Below are positions 25,408 to 34,305 of a DNA stretch of 64,000 nucleotides, in pieces. Made by a program: the position numbers and the translations under genes. The notes below the pieces were generated by a model. It did not search any database. It saw only the letters and a program-made list of their open reading frames with translations, and was not told the DNA's origin. This stretch comes from Sphingobacteriaceae bacterium (GTDB lineage Bacteria; Bacteroidota; Bacteroidia; Sphingobacteriales; Sphingobacteriaceae): assembly GCA_903642215.1 (NCBI GenBank), contig CAHJWG010000007.1, positions 157,833-221,832 on the forward strand, written 5' to 3'. The first letter of the stretch is position 1. Each line of letters starts with the position of its first letter.

Positions 25408-25600
25408 CCTTTTGATACGCACATACTGTTTTTATCGATAAAATTTTTCTTTCAAAAAAAGTGAAATTAATGCTTAAATAATATATTATAAATATTACCA
25501 AAAATGATGTAAAGCACAGATTGATAAGTATTTTCAGGAAATTTTATGATAAACCGTTAGCAGTTTTGATACTGAAAATAGTTTAAATTAACTCGAAAAT

Positions 25601-28600
25601 ATGAAGATTTTTACGCTCGCTTTATTCCTTTTTGTCCATACTTTTTTGTTCGCACAAAATACGCAGCGGATTAAGTTTACAAGCATTATACCTGCCGTAA
25701 ACACCGGTCAGGATTATTCATCCTGGTTAAGCGATGATTTAAATAACCTGGTTCCGAACGTTTGGTCAAAAGCAAATTTGCGGTGGGTTGATATCACCCT
25801 TAAATTAGAGCAGCAAAGTAATATCAGCAGGTTATCTTTTTATGATTTTGAAGGTGTTTTTACAGATAAACCTGCTTACATCTATGCGCTGAACGGAACT
25901 GTAAAAACCTATCTCGGGCTGTTTACCGGCGAAACATATGAAACATTTGTTACCCTAAAACTAAAAAAAGCGGTAACTGCCGATGCGATCATCATTCGTA
26001 AATACAACAACAATATCCCGCAAAAGGTACAGGTTTACGGTGTTCCGTTAAAAACACAACAAAATATTGTGGCCGGTAAAATTCAATCCGTCATCAATTT
26101 TGCAGCAATGGCCGAAAGAGTTGCAGGCGAGGATGCTTTCAACCTTAAAGCAGGCAGTAACAATACTGCAATGCCTATTACTTTTACTTCTTCCGATCCG
26201 GCTGTAGTTACAGTTTCTAATATTTCCGGCAGTTGGAAAGCTACACCTGTAAATGCTGGTATAGCTGTAATTACGGCTTCGCAGGCGGGCAATGCTTTTT
26301 TTACGGCAGCAAATAATGTAACCGAGCAGCAAGTTGTACAGCCGTTTAACCTCCGCAAAATTCCGTTGACCGGCAAATACTGGTATCAGCTAAATAATAC
26401 CGGCGATAATACTACGGCTGCGAGCGGTTTGCCGCAACTATCCGACGGCAATATTACCGATGCTGTTTTTATGGGCTGGAGTAAGTTGTTACCCAATTAT
26501 GATTGTTATTACGAATTTAAAAACCTGTCGAAAGTTATGATTTCCAAGATCAGGTTTTATGATGGCGAAGGTATTTTTACAGATAAGCCTTTTAAATTAT
26601 ATGCAAAAGCGACGGTAAATGCTGCACCTGTTTTGCTTGCTTCTTTTACCGGCGAATCTTATAATCAATGGGTGGAAATAAATTTGCCCGCTCCTGTACC
26701 GGCGCAGTATCTGGTGGCAAATGTTTGGTCGAATTTCCCGCTGGAGATGGAACTTTACGGATCTTATGAAACTGCGGCTGCCATAACTTCATATCCGCAG
26801 AAGGAGATTAAGTTTGGAGCGATGGGCGGCGTAAATTATTTTGTATGGGATTTTTTAGAAAACTGGAACGATCCTAACATCCGTAATAAAATTTTTGAGC
26901 CTAAACTACAGTTGCTCAATACATTTACCCAATACCGCGACTATGTGGATTGGGAAAAGATCGAACCTGCCCAAGGCAATTATACTTTTAACCCAACACA
27001 GTTTGGCGGCTGGAATTATGATGTAGTTTACAAGCGGTTAAAAGAGGAAGGAAAAGATGTAGTGGCTTGTTTAAAAACGCTGCCGGGCTGGTTTCTTAAT
27101 CAGTATTATCCTTCCGATCAGCAGGATTCGGAAAACGTTCCGGCACCATACGGTTCAGATCTGCTCAACCCTGATTCCTATATTTTACAGGCCAAACTCG
27201 CCTTTCAGTTTGCTGCAAGATACGGCAGTAATAAAAACATTGCTTCAAACCTGCAAAACGGCGTAAACACCGATTATATTTATGCTTCTGTCCCGCAGGA
27301 AGGTGTCCGGACGAAGGAAACCGGTTTAGGTTATATAAAATATATTGAGTGCGAAAACGAACGGGATAAATGGTGGAAAGGCCGTAAAGCTTACCAAACC
27401 GCCCGCGAATATGCAGCAAACTTATCTGCTTTTTACGACGGGAATAAAAATACGATGGGCGCAGGTGTGGGCGTAAAAAATGCTGATCCGAATATGTTGG
27501 TTGTTATCGGCGGAACAGCTTCTACCACAACCGACTATGTACGGGGAATAATTGATTGGTGTAAAGAATTTAGAGGTTACAAAGCAGATGGCCGGGTAAA
27601 CCTTTGTTTTGATGTGATCAATTATCATTATTATTCCAACAATTCCGGTACTTCACAGGATGGAAATGCAACCGGCGGTGCTGCGCCCGAGTTATCCGGT
27701 TCTGCAGCGGCGGCTACGGCTTTTACCGATCTTGCCAAAGAGATTAATGCAGAAGTTTGGATCACAGAATCCGGTTATGATGCTAATCCGCATAGTCCGA
27801 TAGCCGCGCCGGCAATCGGCAGCAAAACAGCCGAAGAAGTTCAGGCCGATTGGATACTTCGTTCGGCACTGCTTTATGCACAAACCGGGATTAACCGTTT
27901 ATTTTTTTACGAAACATACGATCAGAATATAGATAGCTGGGGCCAGTTTGGTTCGTCCGGCCTGTTAAACGCCGCCACCCGAAAACGTAAAATTGCTGCT
28001 GATTATCTGCTGCAAACTAACCGCCTGATCGGAGCTTTCACTTATAAGGAAACGTTAGAAAGCAACCCGGCTATCCATCGTTACCAGCTTAAAGATACTG
28101 CTGTTTATGTAGCTTATGTTCCGCTGGCAGAAGGTAAAACAATGGATTATACGCTGAAGTTAGGCACTGCAACCGAAGCAAAAATTTATACCTTAAAAAC
28201 AGCACAGGATAGTATGGATGTAAAAGAGGCAAGCCTTGTAAATAACAGTTTAACGTTAAAACTAACGGAAACGCCGGTTTTTATAAAAGTGCTTAGCCCG
28301 GATTTAACACTTGCCAATAACGTACTTGTAAAAGCACTGGCAGCAAATACTTCGGGTACGGGTTTGGATAAGTTGATGCCTGCAAAAACACAATATTCGT
28401 CGGATTCCACTTCCAATGAATTTACGAATGATTTTGCTTCGCTCACCGCTTATCCAAATCCAACGGTAAATTTGATAACTGTTTCCCTCGATAATCATAT
28501 ACATAAGCCGGTTTCTATAAAAATATTTAACGCAGCAACCGGGATAATCGTTAAGCAAATTGCTGCAGGAAAATCAGCCGACTACTTTGCCCAGCAAATA

Positions 28601-28687
28601 GATATCAGCACCTTACCTGCTGGCATTTACGTTATGGAAATTACACAGGGCAATACCAAAATCAAGAAAAAGATTATTAAGCAGTAA
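25601..28687 (+). CDS. Secreted T9SS-sorted glycosidase-like protein with repeated N-terminal modules
   Basis: The 1028-residue exported protein has a signal peptide (FTLALFLFVHTFLFAQ). Two similar discoidin-like modules (about 40-150 and 275-395; shared wording such as FYDFEGVFTDKP and FYDGEGIFTDKP) flank an Ig-like domain (about 165-245, FTSSDPAVVTVS). A barrel-like catalytic region follows (about 400-830): IECENERDKWW may hold the acid/base Glu and VWITESGYDANP the nucleophile Glu, as in clan GH-A enzymes. The C-terminus (about 945-1028, AYPNPTVNLITVSL to MEITQGNTKIKKKIIKQ) is a type A T9SS sorting domain. The likely substrate is a polysaccharide; the family is not determined. It stands alone on the + strand. 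Confidence 0.8.
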   Translation: MKIFTLALFLFVHTFLFAQNTQRIKFTSIIPAVNTGQDYSSWLSDDLNNLVPNVWSKANLRWVDITLKLEQQSNISRLSFYDFEGVFTDKPAYIYALNGTVKTYLGLFTGETYETFVTLKLKKAVTADAIIIRKYNNNIPQKVQVYGVPLKTQQNIVAGKIQSVINFAAMAERVAGEDAFNLKAGSNNTAMPITFTSSDPAVVTVSNISGSWKATPVNAGIAVITASQAGNAFFTAANNVTEQQVVQPFNLRKIPLTGKYWYQLNNTGDNTTAASGLPQLSDGNITDAVFMGWSKLLPNYDCYYEFKNLSKVMISKIRFYDGEGIFTDKPFKLYAKATVNAAPVLLASFTGESYNQWVEINLPAPVPAQYLVANVWSNFPLEMELYGSYETAAAITSYPQKEIKFGAMGGVNYFVWDFLENWNDPNIRNKIFEPKLQLLNTFTQYRDYVDWEKIEPAQGNYTFNPTQFGGWNYDVVYKRLKEEGKDVVACLKTLPGWFLNQYYPSDQQDSENVPAPYGSDLLNPDSYILQAKLAFQFAARYGSNKNIASNLQNGVNTDYIYASVPQEGVRTKETGLGYIKYIECENERDKWWKGRKAYQTAREYAANLSAFYDGNKNTMGAGVGVKNADPNMLVVIGGTASTTTDYVRGIIDWCKEFRGYKADGRVNLCFDVINYHYYSNNSGTSQDGNATGGAAPELSGSAAAATAFTDLAKEINAEVWITESGYDANPHSPIAAPAIGSKTAEEVQADWILRSALLYAQTGINRLFFYETYDQNIDSWGQFGSSGLLNAATRKRKIAADYLLQTNRLIGAFTYKETLESNPAIHRYQLKDTAVYVAYVPLAEGKTMDYTLKLGTATEAKIYTLKTAQDSMDVKEASLVNNSLTLKLTETPVFIKVLSPDLTLANNVLVKALAANTSGTGLDKLMPAKTQYSSDSTSNEFTNDFASLTAYPNPTVNLITVSLDNHIHKPVSIKIFNAATGIIVKQIAAGKSADYFAQQIDISTLPAGIYVMEITQGNTKIKKKIIKQ

Positions 28688-28756
28688 TCAGAACACTGTT
28701 TTTAAAGCGAAATACAATAATCAAAAGCTGCATAAGCCGGATGTGTGGCAAATAAT

Positions 28757-28764
28757 TACATTTG
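28757..28764 (+). promoter_or_regulatory. Putative -7 box for the GT39-like gene
   Basis: TACATTTG matches TAnnTTTG exactly, 23 nt before the ATG at 28788. No good TTG is seen upstream. Confidence 0.45.
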
Positions 28765-28787
28765 TTTCCATGTTTATCCCGGATTAA

Positions 28788-30503
28788 ATGGCTGGTTTTT
28801 CTGCTGAAAAAAATAAATTTTCTGATCAGCCGGTAAAGTATTTTCTACTGATCTGGACGCTAATCAACTTCCTGCAAAGCTATTTTACAGAACTCCATCC
28901 CGATGAAGCTTATTACTGGCTTTATGCACGTTTTTTAGATTGGGGATATTTTGACCATCCGCCGATGGTTGCGCTGTTTATCCGTTTAGGCGATTCATTA
29001 TTTCATAACGAACTGAGTTTACGTTTGCTTACTGTTTTTAGCAGTAGTTTTTCCTGGTGGATTTTGTGGTTGATTTTGAAGAAATATAAGGTGGAAGCGC
29101 GCTGGTTTATACTCGTGCTTAGTTCCGTTTCTATCTTTCATATTTTTGGGTTTACCACTACACCGGATGCGCCGCTGTTTTTTTTCGGTACGTTGTTCTA
29201 CTTCTTTTATCAGCAATATTTACAAAAAGACAAATTGAGCATTGCGGTTCTGCTGAGTTTATCACTTGCCGGTGCTTTGTACAGCAAATACCACGCAGTA
29301 TTATTGGTTGTTTTTACGCTGATGGCCAACCCGAAATTACTAAACCGGAAATCTTTTTGGGCAATTGCCGCACTCACGCTGATACTGTTTTTACCGCATG
29401 TTTTTTGGCAAATCAACCACGATTATCCTTCCATAAAATATCATTTGTTTGAGCGTTCCGCCAGCCATTACCGGTTTCAGTTTACCTGGTTATTTATTGT
29501 CGGCCAGCTTTTTATGGCCGGGCCGCTGGTTAGCTGGTTTTGGTTTTACAGGATTTTTCGATTTCGTTCCGAAGATATTTTTACACGAACATTACTATTT
29601 AATTTTGTTGGGACGCTGCTATTTTTTTTGGCGAATACTTTAAAAGTAGCTGTACAACCGCATTGGACACTGATCGGGTTTTTGCCTCTGGTGATGCTGG
29701 TTTTGATCTCCATCAATCAGCAAAAAAAACCAAAATGGCTGCAACCTTTGCTGTACATTAACCTGTTTTTATTACTGCTGATGCGTTTCGGGCTGATGGT
29801 TAAAAACCCGGTCAGTATGAGAATCGGTGTGGTTAAAAGTTATTTCGGCAATCCGCAATGGGCAAATCTGATCAAACAAAAAGCCGGCGATGCTTACGTT
29901 GTTTTTCCTGATCAGTTTCAAAATCCTTCCTGGTATAGTTATTACACCAACTCGTTAAAAGGTGTTGCATACGATTCGCGTTTGTACCGCCGCACACAAT
30001 TTGACATTTGGCCGCTGGAAGATAGTTTACAGCAAAAATGGGTTTATTTTGTTAGCGATTATGCCACCAAAGGAATTACGATAGATACTTTAAACACGCC
30101 AAAAGGAATTTTTTACGGTGGCTGGGTTAATCATTGGCGCAGTTACCAAAAATTGCAGGTAGAAACAGATTCGGCCCAAATCAATGCTTTTGCGGGTAAA
30201 ATTGTTCCGTTAAATTTAAAAATTACAAATCCTTATCCGGTTACCGTTAATTTCAGCAATCAAAATCAGGAACATCACTTATTGTTACGCGCCTATATTA
30301 TGCTGGGTGATTCTGTAATCAGTAATCAGGTGGATTCAGCAAACTTTAACAGGCTTCGGTTTAAACCGGGAGAAATTAAATCTTTTCCTTTCGATTTAAA
30401 AACACCAATGCAAAAAGGAAATTATACGCTTTTATTCTCCATAAAAACGCCGCCGTTTTCCGGTCCGCGCAGTAGTCCGCTTATCAACCTAAACATCCAA
30501 TAA
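28788..30503 (+). CDS. GT39/ArnT-like polyprenyl-phosphate sugar transferase
   Basis: The 571-residue membrane protein has the PMT-family opening: LHPDEAYYWLYARFLDWGYFDHPPM holds the acidic residues (Asp-Glu) of the first periplasmic loop and the conserved DHPP segment. About ten hydrophobic helices follow to about residue 350, then a soluble C-terminal part of about 200 residues (WGGWVNHW, SFPFDLKTPM) that looks like a beta-sandwich domain. Such enzymes move a sugar from a polyprenyl-phosphate carrier to lipid A, protein or glycan; the acceptor is unknown. The next gene follows after 3 nt, so the two form an operon. Confidence 0.8.
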   Translation: MAGFSAEKNKFSDQPVKYFLLIWTLINFLQSYFTELHPDEAYYWLYARFLDWGYFDHPPMVALFIRLGDSLFHNELSLRLLTVFSSSFSWWILWLILKKYKVEARWFILVLSSVSIFHIFGFTTTPDAPLFFFGTLFYFFYQQYLQKDKLSIAVLLSLSLAGALYSKYHAVLLVVFTLMANPKLLNRKSFWAIAALTLILFLPHVFWQINHDYPSIKYHLFERSASHYRFQFTWLFIVGQLFMAGPLVSWFWFYRIFRFRSEDIFTRTLLFNFVGTLLFFLANTLKVAVQPHWTLIGFLPLVMLVLISINQQKKPKWLQPLLYINLFLLLLMRFGLMVKNPVSMRIGVVKSYFGNPQWANLIKQKAGDAYVVFPDQFQNPSWYSYYTNSLKGVAYDSRLYRRTQFDIWPLEDSLQQKWVYFVSDYATKGITIDTLNTPKGIFYGGWVNHWRSYQKLQVETDSAQINAFAGKIVPLNLKITNPYPVTVNFSNQNQEHHLLLRAYIMLGDSVISNQVDSANFNRLRFKPGEIKSFPFDLKTPMQKGNYTLLFSIKTPPFSGPRSSPLINLNIQ

Positions 30504-30506
30504 TTT

Positions 30507-31544
30507 ATGAAATACACTTTACACAGCTGTTGCTTTTTTGTCCTGATGCTTCTTTTATGCACTAAAAATTGTATCGCGCAAAACCTGGATATTCATTTTA
30601 ACGGCTACGGTTTTTTTGATAACCGCGAGTACAGTGCTTTCAGAGATCGTTCGCGCACGTATTCCGGTGCACGTGCCGAACTTGATCTGGGCGTAAATTT
30701 AGATTCGGTCAATCATTTTCGTTTTGGGGTGAACGGAATCCACGAGTTTGGTGCAAATCCGTTTTTTGGGAAAGCTGATCCGGTTATTTACTACACTTTT
30801 ACCGGTAAAAAAGGCTGGCTTTTTAATTTAGGTGCTTTCCCTCGGGAAGGTTTAATTACCGATTATCCGATTGCTTTACTCAACGATACGCTACAGTATT
30901 TTAGGCCAAACGTACAGGGTTTGTTAACCAGTTACCAAAGCCCCTGGGGAAAAGAAACGATCTGGATTGATTGGGTAAGCCGGCAAACGGCGACCGACCG
31001 GGAGCAGTTTATCTTTGGTGCTTCCGGTAAGTATTTACCAAACCCTTACGGGCCGTTCTTTTTATCGCATTATTTTATGCTGCTGCACGATGCCGGTGCT
31101 GCTGTTTTGCTGCCGAATGATTTTATCCGGGATAATGGCGGCGGACAGTTACGCGTGGGTTTGGATTTCAGCCATAAAACTTTCCTGGATTCTTTAACGA
31201 TTGAAGCCGGCGGAATGCTTTCGCTGGAACGCGTGCGCGGTTTGGATGGTTTCCAGATCCCGAAAGGTTTTGTAGCCGAAGCCAACCTCAACTATAAACA
31301 CTTTGGTTTAAAGGATAACTTTTATGCCGGCCAAGGGCACAACATTACTTACGGCGACTCTTTTTACAGCAAGAAAATGTATAACCGCTTGGATTTGATT
31401 TACACACCATTTATTTACAACCAAATCAAAGGCAGTTTTATATTGAGTTTTCATCAGTCGCCCGGAAATTTAGGCGATAGCCAGCAAGCATTTAAACTGG
31501 TTTATGATATCGGAAGAAAAAATTTGGTGCGGTTTAAGGATTGA
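30507..31544 (+). CDS. Hypothetical exported, probably outer-membrane beta-barrel protein
   Basis: The 345-residue protein starts with a signal peptide (CCFFVLMLLLCTKNCIAQ, a motif copy forming part of the coding sequence) followed by alternating aromatic and polar stretches (FNGYGFFDNREYSAFRDRS, ARAELDLGVNLDSVNHF, YNRLDLIYTPFIYN) that look like transmembrane beta strands, ending in ...QAFKLVYDIGRKNLVRF. I do not recognise the family. It is the second gene of an operon with the GT39-like transferase, which suggests a role in placing or exporting a glycoconjugate; that link is inference. Confidence 0.65.
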   Translation: MKYTLHSCCFFVLMLLLCTKNCIAQNLDIHFNGYGFFDNREYSAFRDRSRTYSGARAELDLGVNLDSVNHFRFGVNGIHEFGANPFFGKADPVIYYTFTGKKGWLFNLGAFPREGLITDYPIALLNDTLQYFRPNVQGLLTSYQSPWGKETIWIDWVSRQTATDREQFIFGASGKYLPNPYGPFFLSHYFMLLHDAGAAVLLPNDFIRDNGGGQLRVGLDFSHKTFLDSLTIEAGGMLSLERVRGLDGFQIPKGFVAEANLNYKHFGLKDNFYAGQGHNITYGDSFYSKKMYNRLDLIYTPFIYNQIKGSFILSFHQSPGNLGDSQQAFKLVYDIGRKNLVRFKD

Positions 31545-31576
31545 GAAGGTAAAATTGATAGCATCTTTAAAAAGTT

Positions 31577-31774
31577 CTATTTCCACAAGTTTGCCACATT
31601 TACTTTTATACCTTTACCTTCTCGGGCAGCTTTTTCGCCTCTTTTTATTTTCGCCACAAAATCTGCATTATAGGGGCTTTCTTCTTCTTTTAAAGGAATA
31701 TTCATAGCATTCAACACAATTTCCAATGCACTCAACTGTTCTTTAGTTTGTGGATGTACGGTTATCGTTTCCAT
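31577..31774 (-). CDS. DUF2683-family small protein
   Basis: The 65-residue protein has the typical form METITVHPQTKEQLSALEIV, then NIPLKEEE, YNADFVAKIKRGEKAAREGK and the end VNVANLWK. In Bacteroidota this family is often the antitoxin-like partner of a RelE/ParE toxin, but no toxin ORF follows or precedes it here, so it is an orphan. It lies between the outer-membrane protein gene (convergent) and the GIN gene. Confidence 0.75.
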   Translation of the reverse strand: METITVHPQTKEQLSALEIVLNAMNIPLKEEESPYNADFVAKIKRGEKAAREGKGIKVNVANLWK

Positions 31775-31801
31775 AATTTAATTTTAAGAATTAAAAATAA
31801 C

Positions 31802-31834
31802 AAAAAAGTGATGAATAACCATCACCACTTTTTG
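31802..31834 (-). terminator. Terminator of the GIN-domain gene
   Basis: AAAAAGTG at 31803-31810 pairs with CACTTTTT at 31826-31833 around the further inverted segment GTGATG/CATCAC. A T-run follows on the minus strand. A motif copy (31841-31852) lies between it and the stop codon. Confidence 0.65.
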
Positions 31835-31853
31835 CCTGTTAAAAGAAGCATCA

Positions 31854-32588
31854 CTACGAACCTGAAATATCGCCGGAGCCGTGCGCAACTTTAGAAACGC
31901 TTTTCGGGTGGCCTCTGTAATGCACATCGCCGGAACCGGAAACAGAAGCTTCTACCTTTTCGCTCGCATAAATATTAGCATCACCGGAACCTGATAACCG
32001 GATTGCAGTTGATTTCGTGATCAAGCTGCCGCCATCAAAATCACCGGAACCGGAGATGGAAATGGTTGATTCATCTGCTTTTCCGCCAATGTTAAAATCA
32101 CCGGAACCGGAAATTGCCGCTTCCAGGTTTTTAACGTTTATTTTTCCTTCAAAATCACCGGAACCGCTTAACCGCAGTTCTAAATTATTAGTATTAAATT
32201 CATTTTCGATCCGCAAATCACCGGAACCGCTTAAACCGATACTGTTTAAATCCTTGGCAACAACGTAAATTACTATTTTACGGTTGTTCCAGAAATTGCC
32301 CCAATTATGTGTGTTTTTCGAGTGGATCAAGAGCGTGCCGTTTCTAACTTCGGTTATAATTTCATTGATCACATCTGCATCTGCTTCTACTTTTACCGAT
32401 TCGGAATTGCCCTGTTTCACGATCACATCAAAAGAACCGGAGGAAACAACGGCATGAAAACCGGCTACTTTTCGGTCTTGCATTTCCATACTCCTTGAAG
32501 GAGATATTTTAACAGATGCTGCGAAAGTAAATTTGCCGGTTGCCGAAAGTAAAAAGGCGAGAAAGAAGAGTTTTAGGGTTGATTTCAT
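31854..32588 (-). CDS. Exported head-GIN domain protein (DUF2807)
   Basis: The 244-residue protein has a signal peptide (LFFLAFLLSATGKFTFA) and a single-stranded beta-helix made of repeated SGSGD units (GLSGSGDLRIEN, RLSGSGDFEGKI, AISGSGDFNIGG and so on). DUF2807 proteins are of unknown function and common in Bacteroidota. The repeats are visible in DNA as repeated TCACCGGAACC words. The final repeats end VAHGSGDISGS. It is a single gene with its own terminator. Confidence 0.9.
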   Translation of the reverse strand: MKSTLKLFFLAFLLSATGKFTFAASVKISPSRSMEMQDRKVAGFHAVVSSGSFDVIVKQGNSESVKVEADADVINEIITEVRNGTLLIHSKNTHNWGNFWNNRKIVIYVVAKDLNSIGLSGSGDLRIENEFNTNNLELRLSGSGDFEGKINVKNLEAAISGSGDFNIGGKADESTISISGSGDFDGGSLITKSTAIRLSGSGDANIYASEKVEASVSGSGDVHYRGHPKSVSKVAHGSGDISGS

Positions 32589-32647
32589 GGTTTTAAAGTT
32601 TTAGATAAGATGCTGTTTTGCTTAAAATGGTTACAGTAAAATCAAAA

Positions 32648-34303
32648 TTAATCAATCAAAATACCAATATAATAATTAAATGTATCCACTTCGATATTGT
32701 CCTGATTTGCACTTGCCAATTTTATAGGCATAAAAGAAGTACCGGGATTAAAAAACTGATATTCTCCACCTTTTATCCTGATTTTTACCGGCATCGTAAA
32801 CCCGTTTACATCAGCTACCCAGCGTGCTAAAACCTGTTCTTTCTCAACTCGAAACTCTAAAACCGGGATGTTTTTATAACGAAGGTATTGGTCGAAAACA
32901 GAGGTTAAATTTAAGCCGGATTGCTGGTTGATGTAACCTACAATCTGTTCAGTGGTAACCGTTTGATGATAAAAAGTTTTGTTCAATCCGCGCAAAATCT
33001 CCCGCCATTTTTCATCATTGTTGATGATGGTACGGATCATATTTAGCATGTTGCTGCCTTTATAATACATATCGCCAGAACCTTCTTTGTTTACATTATA
33101 TGGCGCAATTATGGGTTCATCGTTCTGGATTGCGCGGCGCGTTCCGTGCACATATTCCTGCCCGGCCTGCTTGCCAAACTGCTGTTCTGTAAAAAGTGAT
33201 TCGGAGTAATGGGTAAAGCTTTCATGGATCCACATATCAGCCAAATCTTTAGAGGTGATGTTGTTGCCAAACCATTCGTGGCCGCTTTCGTGCACCACAA
33301 TAAAATCCCATTTTAAACCCCAGCCCGTTCCGGAAAGATCCCGCCCTAAATAACCATTTTGAAAGTGATTGCCGTAAGCCGTTCCGCTTTGATGCTCCAT
33401 ACCCAAATGCGGTGTTTCAATCAATTTATAACCGTCTTCGTAAAAAGGATAAGGGCCAAACCAATGTTCAAAAGCGGTAAGCATCGGCTTTACGTTCTCG
33501 CCAAACTGTTTTTTGGCTTTATCGAGATTAGCCGGTAAAACCCAGTAATCCAAAGTCAGCTTACCTTTTTCACCGTTAAAAACATCATCAAAATGAACGT
33601 AATTGCCAATGTTAGCTTCTACATCATAATTATTAATCGGGTTTACAACCGCCCAGTCAAATCGTGTATAACCATTATTCAGTTCGATTACTTTTCGCAA
33701 TCTTCCGTTAGAAACATCTTTTAAACCTTTTGGTACGCTGATGCTGATGAGCATGCTGTCCACCTCGTCGGATTCATGATCTTTATTCGGCCACCAAACA
33801 CTGGCACCCAAACCCTGGCAGGCCGTTGCCACCCAGGGTTTCCCTTCGGTATCTTTACTATAAACAAAACCGCCGTCCCAAGGCGCGCGTTTGGCCACCC
33901 GCGGATTACCGGAATAATAAACCATGAATGCTTCTTTTACACCCTTTTTTATGGTGTTAGGGAAGTTGAGGAAAACCGCGTTGGCGTCGCGTGTATAACC
34001 CAGGTTTTTTCCGTGGAAAATAACTTTTTCTATTTTTAAATTGGCGAACAAATCAAACTGCAGCTTCTTAAAATCCTGCGTTGCCGTAAACCGAAATTCG
34101 TTACTGCCGCTGATTTGTTTTTGGTCGATATCAACCTTCACATCCAAATGATAATAGTTGATATCGTAACAGGTTCGCAGCGGCGTTAACATGCCGCGCA
34201 AAGTATCGGCATGGGTAAATTTGGTTCTGGGTTGAAGCAATTGTGCCTGACCACAAATTGTAGTCAGGCACAATAAAATTACTTCAAAAATGAGTTTTTT
34301 CAT
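32648..34303 (-). CDS. M1 family zinc metallopeptidase
   Basis: The 551-residue exported aminopeptidase-like protein has a signal peptide (LIFEVILLCLTTICGQAQ) and an N-terminal beta saddle (about 30-230). The zinc site is VVHESGHEWFGNN, with the third ligand in MWIHESFTHYSE; the substrate-recognition motif normally read GxMEN is GMEHQSG here, as in some Bacteroidota members. The C-terminal segment (about 440-551) is short compared with full M1 proteins. It starts 2 nt after the upstream CocE gene, so the two form an operon that probably digests peptides in the periplasm. A motif copy lies in frame at 33928. Confidence 0.88.
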   Translation of the reverse strand: MKKLIFEVILLCLTTICGQAQLLQPRTKFTHADTLRGMLTPLRTCYDINYYHLDVKVDIDQKQISGSNEFRFTATQDFKKLQFDLFANLKIEKVIFHGKNLGYTRDANAVFLNFPNTIKKGVKEAFMVYYSGNPRVAKRAPWDGGFVYSKDTEGKPWVATACQGLGASVWWPNKDHESDEVDSMLISISVPKGLKDVSNGRLRKVIELNNGYTRFDWAVVNPINNYDVEANIGNYVHFDDVFNGEKGKLTLDYWVLPANLDKAKKQFGENVKPMLTAFEHWFGPYPFYEDGYKLIETPHLGMEHQSGTAYGNHFQNGYLGRDLSGTGWGLKWDFIVVHESGHEWFGNNITSKDLADMWIHESFTHYSESLFTEQQFGKQAGQEYVHGTRRAIQNDEPIIAPYNVNKEGSGDMYYKGSNMLNMIRTIINNDEKWREILRGLNKTFYHQTVTTEQIVGYINQQSGLNLTSVFDQYLRYKNIPVLEFRVEKEQVLARWVADVNGFTMPVKIRIKGGEYQFFNPGTSFMPIKLASANQDNIEVDTFNYYIGILID

Positions 34304-34305
34304 AT

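Noticed and set aside
31860..32460. Regular TCACCGGAACC repeats that look like a CRISPR-type array
   Set aside because: They encode SGSGD repeats of the GIN-domain protein in one open frame; the spacing varies and there are no unique spacers.
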